A DNA stretch of 13,634 bases from Porticoccaceae bacterium UBA1989 (GCA_002335945.1 DDDD01000135.1:1-13634), one strand, 5' to 3'; counted from the stretch's first letter, positions 1 to 7,326 are shown. A program made the numbers and translations. Notes: generated by a model from the letters alone, not told the origin.

Positions 1-30
1 TGATCGTTTAAAAATATTTGGCTTATCCAT
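1..30 (-). CDS. Start of a leftward gene cut by the window edge
   Basis: Only the first ten codons are visible: ATG at 30-28 followed by DKPNIFKRS, reading off the left edge with no stop. A purine-rich Shine-Dalgarno-like GGAGA lies about six bases upstream (36-40 on the complementary strand), which is why this ATG is believed to be a real start. Ten residues are too few to name a family. The 31-190 spacer would separate it divergently from the small rightward ORF at 191. Confidence 0.4.
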   Translation of the reverse strand, partial: MDKPNIFKRS

Positions 31-190
31 TTCGGTCTCCATTATTGTTGCTTTTATACGGCCTTAGCCCCTGTAGCAAAGTGTATCATCAAATAGCTGG
101 CGGGGTTACTAAGAGCTGAGTTGAGTGTTAAATAACTGGCTAGTTTAGTGGCGTTTCAATCCAATTTTGCAATGCGGTAGTATAAGCCGT

Positions 191-385
191 ATGGCTATTA
201 GCGATCGTTTACTTAAATACTTTAATCGGAAGAAATCAGACTCTACTGATAAAAACCATACGCGTTATAGAAACGACATCTGTAACCATTGGGACCTGGA
301 TTATATGTCTGCGGAAGACATTGATAAGCTTCTTGAGGACGGCAATGTCGAGACCACGGTAGTGCGTAGGAAGAAGGATAGATAA
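191..385 (+). CDS. Small hypothetical charged protein
   Basis: An open frame of 64 codons from ATG at 191. A TTG at 167 could extend it by eight residues, but neither start has a clear Shine-Dalgarno sequence. The product begins MAISDRLLKYFNRKK, is strongly charged and soluble in character, and has an acidic helix-like segment (AEDIDKLLEDG) before a basic tail ending VVRRKKDR. There are no membrane segments, signal peptide or recognisable motif. It converges on the gluconolactonase gene ending at 474. The alternation of acidic and basic patches looks more like a protein than a chance frame, but it is short and no family is recognised. Confidence 0.4.
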   Translation: MAISDRLLKYFNRKKSDSTDKNHTRYRNDICNHWDLDYMSAEDIDKLLEDGNVETTVVRRKKDR

Positions 386-394
386 TCATCGTTG

Positions 395-411
395 AGACCA
401 TTGCCGGGTCT
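395..411. other. Weak hairpin between convergent genes
   Basis: AGACC (395-399) pairs with GGTCT (407-411) around a seven-base loop, followed by TCTTTG. It sits just after the stop of the small ORF and before the 3' end of the gluconolactonase gene. The stem is only five pairs and there is no real T-run, so this is a poor terminator candidate. Confidence 0.2.
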
Positions 412-473
412 TCTTTGCCGCACCTAGCGTTGCCTCAGTCACCATCAGTTGAGAGAAAAACATTAGCCTTAGA

Positions 474-1631
474 CTAAAATGGAAAACCCTGGACATTCAG
501 TTTAGCAGCATAAATCCCCGCGTTTAAGCAGGTAGCATCACCACATTGGCGGGCGTCTTCCCCATCCATAGGGTCCGTTAAGCCCGTTACAAATACGGTT
601 TTTCCATCCTCTCCACCAAAGGCAATATTGGTGACAATATGAATGCCTTGCACCGTTAACTGACCCACCTCTCTATAATTTTTATCGAGTATCACAACGA
701 CCTGACCGTCAGTTCTGTTGATTAACGCCCGGGTCGTAGTCACATAAATATTTCCGCTGCAATCTTTCCCCAATCCATCAATGGGCGAGTTTAGTAATTG
801 CTGTGGGTTCGATACTTCGCCTGCTTCTAGGTCAAATGCCCACAGACCCCGTAAGCCGCCGACAATAAGCTGCTGTTGATCCAGTGACAAAATAATCCCA
901 TTGGGTTTATCACGGAGAGCGGGCACAAGCTCAGTCACAGCAGTGGTACTGACGTTGCCATCGGCAGTGATCGTATAGATACGTTGCCCAGGGGCTGTTG
1001 ATCCGGGTTTTCCGCCACCTTGAATACTGTCTACGCTAATATTTGAAGGGGTATTCCAATTTGGATCAGTAAAATAAACCCTATCATCATGGGCAACGGT
1101 TAAGTCATTGGGCGCGTTGAACCGTTTGTTATTGTAGCCGGACGCAATGGGCGTTATTTCTTGGGTGGCCCAATCGATAATGGAGAGAGAGCCGTCTAGC
1201 TGCCGAGCGACCAATAAATTACCCCTGCTATCTAATGCCAAGCCATTGGTGCCCGCAATACTGTCGTTCATCCAGATCTGTGGCGCTTCCCCCTCAACCC
1301 AGCGCCATATTGTGGTTTGGTTGGTCAACACAAAGCCTTGTTTATCTGGCGGGTGTGATCCCATATTCGAGTAATAAAGCGCTCCATCGTGCCAGACCGG
1401 ACCTTCAATATTGTTATACCCCTGATACATTAATGGAATGTTTGGCACGCGCGTAAGAGTTACGTTGGCTAGATTGAGCGCTAACTCTTCTGAGCCTACA
1501 GGGCAATATTTTCCATTCGCATCAGTGATTGATGTCGGATTATCGCTACTAGTGGGCGAGATCGTTCCCGAACATGAAGCCGCTAGAAAACTTAAGCAAG
1601 CGATGGCAATAAGCGCTATTTTTTTGAACAT
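474..1631 (-). CDS. SMP-30/gluconolactonase-family lipoprotein
   Basis: A six-bladed beta-propeller lactonase, expected to open D-glucono-1,5-lactone or a similar sugar lactone with one divalent metal. Numbered from the ATG chosen here (385 aa), the likely ligands are Glu76 in EGPVW, Asn175 in APNDL, Asn244 in KPNGI and Asp285 in PIDGL, all family hallmarks. The N-terminus MFKKIALIAIACLSFLAASC is a lipoprotein signal ending in Cys20, so the enzyme should be anchored outside the cytoplasm. The lipobox is slightly atypical (Ala at -3). Start choice is uncertain: a GTG at 1658, or a TTG at 1649 that has AAGGTG six bases upstream, would add nine or six residues, but the ATG at 1631 gives the cleanest signal peptide. 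The two cysteines in RQCGDATC near the C-terminus could form a disulfide. It is the last gene of the leftward cluster, 88 bp after gntR. Confidence 0.88.
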   Translation of the reverse strand: MFKKIALIAIACLSFLAASCSGTISPTSSDNPTSITDANGKYCPVGSEELALNLANVTLTRVPNIPLMYQGYNNIEGPVWHDGALYYSNMGSHPPDKQGFVLTNQTTIWRWVEGEAPQIWMNDSIAGTNGLALDSRGNLLVARQLDGSLSIIDWATQEITPIASGYNNKRFNAPNDLTVAHDDRVYFTDPNWNTPSNISVDSIQGGGKPGSTAPGQRIYTITADGNVSTTAVTELVPALRDKPNGIILSLDQQQLIVGGLRGLWAFDLEAGEVSNPQQLLNSPIDGLGKDCSGNIYVTTTRALINRTDGQVVVILDKNYREVGQLTVQGIHIVTNIAFGGEDGKTVFVTGLTDPMDGEDARQCGDATCLNAGIYAAKLNVQGFPF

Positions 1632-1662
1632 TTCAGTGGCTAAAAACAATGGGGGCACCTTG

Positions 1663-1677
1663 GTAACCTGAGGTTAC
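1663..1677. promoter_or_regulatory. Perfect inverted repeat upstream of the lactonase gene
   Basis: GTAACC-TGA-GGTTAC has perfect six-base arms and a three-base centre. It lies just upstream of the lactonase start and next to its AAGGTG Shine-Dalgarno-like sequence. It could be an operator, or a small hairpin in the leader RNA that affects access to the start. The half-site resembles the GTTACC/GGTAAC elements of the E. coli GntR operator, but the arms are arranged the other way round, so it should not be equated with that site. Confidence 0.45.
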
Positions 1678-1719
1678 GATATTAATATTTAATGATATAT
1701 AGCATGCTAGGGCCTAGGC

Positions 1720-2775
1720 CTATCGGGTCGAATCACGCATCACTAACTCAAAACCGGTGTTGATATAATTGGGCGATGCCAAGAGCGTATCGTCATCGTG
1801 GCGTATTCGGTTAAAAATGAGTTCTATGGCTCTGCTGCCCATTTTGTATCGGTTGACACTCACTGTCGACAAAGCCGGTTGAGCATAGGCGGCCATTTCA
1901 ATATCGTTAAAGCCACATACGCCAAATTTTTCTGGGACCTTAATCTGCATTTTATTGCATTCATGTAAGACCCCTAGAGCTAAGTCATCGTTGCAACAAA
2001 ATACCGCGTCGCAGTCGCCCTCGGTTTTTGCCATTAACTCTCTAAACAGTGCTGCGCCCATAGCGACGGAAGATGCCTGAGGGATGGTGATCACACGTTT
2101 TTTATCTAAACCATTAATGGCCGATAAAACAGATTCAAATCCTGCTAGTCTTTCGCAGGTTCTGCGGTCCATTCTGGCGCCGATAAAGCCTATTTTTTTG
2201 TATGACTGATCCACTAATGACTGAGTGACGGCCGCTCCCGCTTCGAAATGCGAAAATCCAATATTAATATCAATGGGATCCTCTACTTTATCCATTATCT
2301 GAGCTATGGGCACGCCAGAGGCTGCGAGCATAGATTTTGCGGCGCCGGTTTGTTCGCCGCCGGTAATAATGACACCCTCAGGAGACTGCCCCAGTAAGGT
2401 TCTAATGGCACGCTCTTCCTCAATGGGAGAGTAGTGGGTATTAAACAACAACACCTGATAATTGGCCGGAATAGCAATATCGTAAATACCCCGCAATACG
2501 TCGCTAAAGACAACATTGGATAAAGAGGGAATCAATACGCCAATTAACTTCGACTTTGATGAGGCCAGCACACTAGCCGAGCGATTAGGAATATATCCTA
2601 GCTCAGTGATGGCGGTGTTTACCCTGTTGCGAACATCAGCACGGACCCCTGCAAACTCATTGACCACTCGAGAGACAGTCATAGGGCTAACCTGGGCTTT
2701 CTCTGCTACATCTTTTAGCGTAAGCCGTTTAACACCTTGAGACTTGCCCATGGGGATGGAATTATTATTAAACAT
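1720..2775 (-). CDS. gntR: LacI-family gluconate-type repressor (GntR-like)
   Basis: A 351-aa LacI/GalR-family regulator. The N-terminal helix-turn-helix is at residues 20-39 (LTLKDVAEKAQVSPMTVSRV), the hinge helix at about 60-74 (GYIPNRSASVLASSKS), and the periplasmic-binding-protein-like effector domain from about 77. Stretches such as LIGVLIPSLSNVVFSDVLRGI, GFIGARMDRRT and VFCCNDDLALGVLHEC parallel E. coli GntR as I know it, so gluconate or a phosphorylated derivative is the likely inducer. ATG at 2775 is preceded by AAGAGGT at good spacing, which supports the start. The gene lies between the gluconate permease (68 bp upstream) and the lactonase, a normal place for a local regulator. Its probable operators are the TTGCGCAA-cored sites between bglX and gntK. 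That link is inferred from context and symmetry. Confidence 0.88.
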   Translation of the reverse strand: MFNNNSIPMGKSQGVKRLTLKDVAEKAQVSPMTVSRVVNEFAGVRADVRNRVNTAITELGYIPNRSASVLASSKSKLIGVLIPSLSNVVFSDVLRGIYDIAIPANYQVLLFNTHYSPIEEERAIRTLLGQSPEGVIITGGEQTGAAKSMLAASGVPIAQIMDKVEDPIDINIGFSHFEAGAAVTQSLVDQSYKKIGFIGARMDRRTCERLAGFESVLSAINGLDKKRVITIPQASSVAMGAALFRELMAKTEGDCDAVFCCNDDLALGVLHECNKMQIKVPEKFGVCGFNDIEMAAYAQPALSTVSVNRYKMGSRAIELIFNRIRHDDDTLLASPNYINTGFELVMRDSTR

Positions 2776-2843
2776 ATTACCTCTTAAATTGACCTAGAAC
2801 CCAAATAAGATACCAATAGAGTAAGAGCAATAATTGGTTTGGT

Positions 2844-4181
2844 TTACAAAAACAGCGATATCAGCAGACAGCTAAGCAACCCCGTCAAAGAGATGATTGT
2901 TGTCATTACTGTCCATGTCTTTAAGGTGTCCTTTTCGCTCATGCCAAGGTAGCGACTGACGAGCCAAAATCCAGAATCGTTGACATGAGAAAGAATAGTC
3001 GCGCCGGACGAAATCGCAATCACCAACAGACCTAAGCTTGGTGCGGACATAGGCTGTAGTTCCAGAATTGGGGCCATAAGGCCCGCGCCGGTGATCATCG
3101 CAACCGTTGAAGACCCCTGTGCGACGCGGGTAATGGCTGCGATCAAGAAACCGAGAATGAACACTGAGAATTGCGCTTCAATAAAGACCGAGGCCAACAT
3201 CTGACCAACACCAGAGTCAATTAGCACCTGTTTAAATGCGCCGCCGGCACCGGTAATTAAAATCACTATCCCTGCAGGCTCTAACCCTTTATTGGCAATA
3301 TTTAATAATGCTTCCGAGCTTAGGTCGCATTGAGTATGGCCAATGATTAGGGCCAAAATAGTGGCAATGGTTAAGGCGACAAAGGGGTGACCTAAAAAGC
3401 CAATCAGAGCTAACAGCGCACTGTCTGGGGCCAATAAAAATGGCGCGGTAGTTGCCAGCATAATGAGTAATAGGGGCAGTAAAATAATAGAGGTGACCCA
3501 GGTAAAGCTAGGCGATGAGGCGTTAGATACTGTGGCTTTATCTCTATGGGCTTCTGGCACCGCAATAAATATTTTGTTGGCGATTACCCTTCCAAACCAA
3601 GGCCCTGCGATAATCATGGCGGGGACGCCGGTTATTGCACCAAACAAAATAACCCAGCCTAAGTCGGCTTTGACCAACTCTGCGACGGCAATGGGGCCCG
3701 GAGTAGGGGGAATAAAACTATGGGTAATGGCCAGTCCCGCCAAGAGTGGAATTGCATAATATAATAAAGACCGGCCAGAACGATTAGCCAACCCATATAA
3801 CAGAGGCGCCAAAATAATAAACGCTACATCGAAGAATACGGGGATCGCAACAATAAAACCGGTAACCCCTAGACTCCACTGGATTTTGCTTGGGCCAAAC
3901 GACTTAATTAGACTATCGGCAATACGCTGAATCCCGCCAGAACTCTCTAATATTTGACCAAGAATAGCCCCCAGACCCACGACAATAGCCACAAAACCTA
4001 GGGTTCCGCCCATGCCATTTTTAATGGAATCGATAACCTGTGCCGGTTCCAAACCAGAAGAGAGGCCCACTAATAAGCTGGTGACCAGCAAGGCTAAAAA
4101 GGCAGGTACTCGCAACCTGATAACCAAAAACAATAACAGCGCGATACCTGCACCAGCCACAGCAAATAAACTTAAGTTCAC
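2844..4181 (-). CDS. gntT: GntP-family gluconate:H+ symporter
   Basis: A 445-aa inner-membrane protein with about a dozen hydrophobic segments, matching the usual 435-450 aa of the gluconate:H+ symporter (GntP) family. Family-typical stretches include GGTLGFVAIVVGLGAILGQI, the HSFIPPTPGPIAVAELVKAD loop, and a C-terminal half with AITRVAQGSSTVAMITGAG and LSHVNDSGFWLVSRYLGMSE. It should import gluconate or a related sugar acid into the cytoplasm. Translation probably begins at GTG (4181), which has TAAGGA six bases upstream. It is 31 bp after the beta-glucosidase stop and 68 bp before gntR, so an operon is likely. Within the family GntT, GntU, GntP and others cannot be separated by eye, so the symbol is provisional. 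The family assignment is firm. Confidence 0.9.
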   Translation of the reverse strand: MNLSLFAVAGAGIALLLFLVIRLRVPAFLALLVTSLLVGLSSGLEPAQVIDSIKNGMGGTLGFVAIVVGLGAILGQILESSGGIQRIADSLIKSFGPSKIQWSLGVTGFIVAIPVFFDVAFIILAPLLYGLANRSGRSLLYYAIPLLAGLAITHSFIPPTPGPIAVAELVKADLGWVILFGAITGVPAMIIAGPWFGRVIANKIFIAVPEAHRDKATVSNASSPSFTWVTSIILLPLLLIMLATTAPFLLAPDSALLALIGFLGHPFVALTIATILALIIGHTQCDLSSEALLNIANKGLEPAGIVILITGAGGAFKQVLIDSGVGQMLASVFIEAQFSVFILGFLIAAITRVAQGSSTVAMITGAGLMAPILELQPMSAPSLGLLVIAISSGATILSHVNDSGFWLVSRYLGMSEKDTLKTWTVMTTIISLTGLLSCLLISLFL

Positions 4182-4212
4182 TTCAAATCCTTAGAAAGTT
4201 TAAATCGAACGA

Positions 4213-6474
4213 TTATTTTTCAACCATTACTGTGGCGACCTTTAAGTGATCACCAATAATAATGTCAAATTCACCGGGCTCAATAATGGACTTCATATGA
4301 CGGTCCAGTAACGCGAAGTCTTTGTTATCAATCGTAAAGCTCAATGTTTTCTGTTCGCCGCGTTTTAAATGGATACGTTTGAAGGCGACGAGCTTTCTAA
4401 CCGGAGTAGTTACTGTGCTGACTTTGTCATTAAGATAAATCATCACCACTTCGTCACCGTCCTTTGCACCGGTATTTTTAATATCAATGGTCATGGTTAG
4501 GCTATCGTTGGTAGCCATTGTTTTGGGTACGGTTAGGTCTGTGTAATCAAACGTGGTGTAAGAGAGACCGTAGCCAAAGTAGTACAGGGGCTTGCGAGAG
4601 CTCAAATAGAAACCACCACGGTGAAATGCGGAGGGTTTGTAGTTATAAAAGCTCTGCAAATGACCCACAGAGCGGGGCACGGTTATGGGTAGTCTGCCGC
4701 CAGGATTTATTTTTCCGACTAGGGTTTCTGCAATGGCTCGGCCGCCATACATACCCGGCTCCCAGGCTTCTATAATGGCATCAGCATTTTCAGTTAACCA
4801 TTCTGAGGCAATCGGGCCACCGTTCACTAGAACCACAATTAATGTTGACCCACTGGCTTTGATGTTTTTTAGCAATTCAATTTGGTTGCCGACTAAATCT
4901 AAGGTGGGGCGATCAACATTCTCGGCACTGGTCTTGTTGGGGTCAAAGCGCAGTGAGTTTTCGCCCATCACCGCAATAACGACATCGGCTTTCTTGGCGG
5001 ACTTACTCACTGCGGATAATTCAGCCTTGGAAATAAGGTCGTGTCGGGCGATGGCTATATGGTCGATTGTTGAGTCAGATGCATATTGCTCATTAATACC
5101 TTCTAGCACCGTAATCACATTACTGTCTGGCTGCACACGTGCCCATTCACCTAAAAGTGCCTGATGATCGGCGTTAGGGCCGGTGACTAAAATGCGTTCA
5201 ACGCCCTGTTTAAGGGGTAATACGCCACTGTTCTTAAGTAATACGATGGACTTTTGTGCGGTTTTTAAGGCCAGATCACGATGAGCCTTTTTGAGCAGCG
5301 TAGTATCCACTGTTTCCTGACTGGTATAACGATTTTCAAATAGCCCCAGTTGAAATTTAGCGTAGAGGATTTTGCTCACCGCATCGTCGATTCGACTCTG
5401 GGGTATTTCACCCTCCTGCACCAGGGCTTTTACATTGTCGAAAAAGCCAGGGCCTTGCATGTGCACATCCATACCTGCCAACACAGCTACTTTGTCTGCT
5501 TGTTTTTCTGAATCAACAATTTTGTGGGCCGTTTCGAGGCGTTGAATGTCCATCCAGTCGCTGACATAAAAGCCTTCGAAGCCCCATTCGCCGCGGATTA
5601 AATCGGTTAAATAGCCTTCATGGGCATGGGCGGGAATACCATTGATTTCATTATGCGCAGGCATAATAGTGTAAACACCGTTATCGATTGAACCGATAAA
5701 CGGGGGAAAGAATATTTCATGTAAAGTGCGTTCTGATACATCCGCCGGTGCGCCGTTGACGCCATTGTAGGGAATGCCGCCAGCGACAAAGTGCTTGGCG
5801 GATGCTATTACATTTGACGGAGAGCTAAAGTCTTTGCCCTGATAGCCTCGCACCATGGCATTACCCATCTGTGTGACGAGGTAGGGGTCTTCACCGAAGG
5901 TCTCACCAATACGGCCCCATCGAGCATCTCGAACAACTTCAACGTTAGGAGAATAGGCCCAATGGAACCCTGTTGCACGCATTTCTCTGGCAGTGTATTC
6001 GGCCATTAACTCGGCTAGTTCAGGTTCAAATGACGCGGCTAAACCAATTTGAGTGGCATAGATAGTGGTGGCGTCCATGTACATGCCGTGCCCGTGTATA
6101 GCATCGGTCGCTATAAGTAGTGGAATCTTAAGCCGAGATTCCTCCGCTAAACCTTGTAAAATATTGGCTTCTTCAAAGGTAGATACTTTTAAAAACGAGC
6201 CAATTTTTCCTTCTTTGATCAATCCTGCCCTAGCCCCTAAGGCTAAGGTGTAATCTGTTTTGGTGTCTTTACTATCAAAATCGATATCGGATGCTTCACC
6301 AACAAACTGGCACATTTGGCCGATTTTCTCATCTAGGGTCATCTCTTGAAGTAACAGATCAACGCGCCTGTCGGAGGACAAGTTCGCGTTTAAATAGGAG
6401 TCTGACGCCGCGAGGCTGTTTAATGGGAGCAGTAAAGAGGCTGATAAGATCAGTTTTTGAATACCAGAATTCAT
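4213..6474 (-). CDS. bglX: Secreted glycoside hydrolase family 3 beta-glucosidase (BglX-like)
   Basis: A 753-aa retaining beta-glucosidase, close in length to E. coli BglX. Residues 1-23 form a Sec signal peptide (hydrophobic LILSASLLLPLNSLAA), so the enzyme is exported, most simply to the periplasm. The GH3 N-terminal barrel carries DAIHGHGMY, RWGRIGETFGEDPYL, the Lys227-His228 pair (AKHFVAGG) and the nucleophile motif YVSDW with Asp306. The alpha/beta sandwich domain has GENSLRF and AENVDR, where Glu518 is the likely acid/base by position (inferred). A fibronectin-III-like domain ends the protein (about 665-750). ATG at 6474 has AAGGA seven bases upstream. It is the first gene of the leftward gluconate cluster, which suggests that its product feeds gluconate metabolism. 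Exact linkage specificity (cellobiose, gentiobiose, laminari-oligomers, aldobionates) cannot be read from sequence. Confidence 0.92.
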   Translation of the reverse strand: MNSGIQKLILSASLLLPLNSLAASDSYLNANLSSDRRVDLLLQEMTLDEKIGQMCQFVGEASDIDFDSKDTKTDYTLALGARAGLIKEGKIGSFLKVSTFEEANILQGLAEESRLKIPLLIATDAIHGHGMYMDATTIYATQIGLAASFEPELAELMAEYTAREMRATGFHWAYSPNVEVVRDARWGRIGETFGEDPYLVTQMGNAMVRGYQGKDFSSPSNVIASAKHFVAGGIPYNGVNGAPADVSERTLHEIFFPPFIGSIDNGVYTIMPAHNEINGIPAHAHEGYLTDLIRGEWGFEGFYVSDWMDIQRLETAHKIVDSEKQADKVAVLAGMDVHMQGPGFFDNVKALVQEGEIPQSRIDDAVSKILYAKFQLGLFENRYTSQETVDTTLLKKAHRDLALKTAQKSIVLLKNSGVLPLKQGVERILVTGPNADHQALLGEWARVQPDSNVITVLEGINEQYASDSTIDHIAIARHDLISKAELSAVSKSAKKADVVIAVMGENSLRFDPNKTSAENVDRPTLDLVGNQIELLKNIKASGSTLIVVLVNGGPIASEWLTENADAIIEAWEPGMYGGRAIAETLVGKINPGGRLPITVPRSVGHLQSFYNYKPSAFHRGGFYLSSRKPLYYFGYGLSYTTFDYTDLTVPKTMATNDSLTMTIDIKNTGAKDGDEVVMIYLNDKVSTVTTPVRKLVAFKRIHLKRGEQKTLSFTIDNKDFALLDRHMKSIIEPGEFDIIIGDHLKVATVMVEK

Positions 6475-6532
6475 AACAATTCCTTAATTATAGGGTTTAC
6501 CGCTGGCTTTGAGGCCTGTGGCAATAACAATT

Positions 6533-6546
6533 TGGTTGCGCAATCA
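6533..6546. promoter_or_regulatory. Candidate LacI-type operator O1
   Basis: TGGTTGCGCAATCA differs by one base from the perfect palindrome TGATTGCGCAATCA. The central CG and A/T-rich flanks are typical of LacI-family operators. It lies immediately downstream of the predicted bglX -10 box, so the expected transcription start falls at its centre, a classical repressor position. Confidence 0.6.
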
Positions 6547-6574
6547 GTTTATGTAATACTGAATGATATTGCAA
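6546..6574 (-). promoter_or_regulatory. Predicted bglX operon promoter
   Basis: Read leftward, TTGCAA (6574-6569) and TAAACT (6551-6546) are separated by 17 bp. Each matches the sigma-70 consensus at four of six positions. The -35 element lies inside operator O2 and the start site would fall in O1. A better-matching TATAAT at 6493-6488 is too close to the bglX Shine-Dalgarno sequence to drive a normal leader. Confidence 0.4.
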
Positions 6575-6577
6575 TCA
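6564..6577. promoter_or_regulatory. Candidate LacI-type operator O2 (degenerate)
   Basis: TGATATTGCAATCA keeps TGAT on the left and CAATCA on the right of the consensus TGATTGCGCAATCA and differs only at three central positions. It also reads as a perfect ATGAT-N6-ATCAT repeat (6563-6578). It overlaps the predicted bglX -35 element. Confidence 0.45.
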
Positions 6578-6598
6578 TAGGGTTGCCTGAGGGCTTAG

Positions 6599-6618
6599 AT
6601 AAAAATGATCATTTTTAT
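6599..6618. promoter_or_regulatory. 20-bp perfect palindrome in the bglX-gntK spacer
   Basis: A perfect 20-bp palindrome centred on TGATCA, with A-runs on the left and T-runs on the right (core AAAAATGATCATTTTT). It is unlike the three TTGCGCAA-type sites around it, so it may serve a second regulator, or act as a DNA-bending or cruciform element between the two divergent promoters. It begins 65 bp upstream of the gntK start. Confidence 0.55.
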
Positions 6619-6627
6619 AGGGTTCGA

Positions 6628-6641
6628 TGATTGCGCAAACA
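6628..6641. promoter_or_regulatory. Candidate LacI-type operator O3
   Basis: TGATTGCGCAAACA is one base off the palindrome TGATTGCGCAATCA and is the mirror partner of O1, 95 bp away centre to centre. It ends 22 bases before the gntK ATG, so a bound repressor would sit at or just after the gntK transcription start. The spacing would also allow looping with O1. Confidence 0.6.
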
Positions 6642-6663
6642 CAGACTTAGGGTAGGGTTTATA

Positions 6664-7212
6664 ATGTCGTCATTAGAGAGCAGCACTGAGCATTGGCAGC
6701 AGCCCCTATTGGTTGTGGTTATGGGCGTGTCGGGTACCGGGAAGTCTACCCTCGCTAGTGAAATTGCAAGCCTATCTGGCGCCATCTTTTTAGATGCAGA
6801 TTCTTTACATACTGAGGATGCGAGATTACAGATGTCCCAAGGTATCCCATTAACGGAGGCCCAGAGATCGCCATGGATAAAGCGTATTTACGGGCAACTC
6901 TGTCAATATCAGTCGCAAAATAAAAGCTGCGTTCTTGCCTACTCTGGATTGAAACAGCAGCATAGAAAAGTAATATTTAGTGCCTATATAAAGAGGGCGG
7001 GTATTGTATTAAATGCAGAGCAATCGCTGATAGCTGAACGCCTAGCGAAGCGGGCTGAGCATTTTATGCCGCCACAGTTGCTCAGTAGCCAAATTGCCGA
7101 AATAGAACCCTTTGATGATGAGGTTTCACTGTTAAACCTTGATGTCACCAATAGCGTGCAGGCGTTACTATTACAGGCTGTACATTTCATTGAATTACTC
7201 GATACGGAATAG
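6664..7212 (+). CDS. gntK: Gluconokinase
   Basis: A 182-aa cytoplasmic kinase that phosphorylates gluconate with ATP to 6-phosphogluconate, the entry point to the Entner-Doudoroff and pentose phosphate routes. The Walker A loop is MGVSGTGKST (residues 20-29). Other GntK-family landmarks are FLDADSLHTED, GIPLTEAQRSPWI, YSGLKQQHR, and RAEHFMPPQLLSSQ followed by E..FDDE near the C-terminus. Length agrees with the family (about 170-180 aa). The frame extends to a TTG at 6631, but that codon lies inside operator O3. ATG at 6664, with AGGGTAGGG six bases upstream, is the better start. It is divergent from bglX across a 189-bp regulatory spacer and probably controlled with it. No Entner-Doudoroff genes (edd, eda) are in view. 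Confidence 0.92.
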   Translation: MSSLESSTEHWQQPLLVVVMGVSGTGKSTLASEIASLSGAIFLDADSLHTEDARLQMSQGIPLTEAQRSPWIKRIYGQLCQYQSQNKSCVLAYSGLKQQHRKVIFSAYIKRAGIVLNAEQSLIAERLAKRAEHFMPPQLLSSQIAEIEPFDDEVSLLNLDVTNSVQALLLQAVHFIELLDTE

Positions 7213-7242
7213 CGAGGTGACGCCCTTTGGTTGGGTTGCGCT

Positions 7243-7326
7243 GTAAGGGTCGTGATTGATCCTTACCCGGTTGCTGTGCAAAGCCTTCGGGAACGGCAGC
7301 CCTAATGACCCTTCTTTTCGAAAAAG
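7243..7326 (+). other. Structured intergenic region with alternative pairings
   Basis: Between gntK and dbpA. AAGGGTC (7246-7252) can pair perfectly with GACCCTT (7307-7313). This encloses a hairpin of GGTTGCTG (7269-7276) with CGGCAGCC (7294-7301), eight pairs with two G-U, topped by CC-TTCG-GG (7284-7291). Alternatively GTAAGG (7243-7248) pairs with CCTTAC (7261-7266), using the same left strand, so the two folds exclude each other. A short CTTTT-CG-AAAAAG element (7314-7326) follows. It could be a gntK 3' end, a dbpA leader or an attenuator-like switch. No known riboswitch class is recognised. Confidence 0.4.

Noticed and set aside
4685..5164. 159-codon rightward open frame inside bglX
   Set aside because: It is antisense to a well-conserved GH3 coding region, and its translation has no plausible protein character or ribosome site.
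6488..6493. Perfect TATAAT on the minus strand as the bglX -10 box
   Set aside because: It lies two bases before the Shine-Dalgarno sequence, so transcripts from it would lose the ribosome site. No -35 element is found at 16-18 bp.
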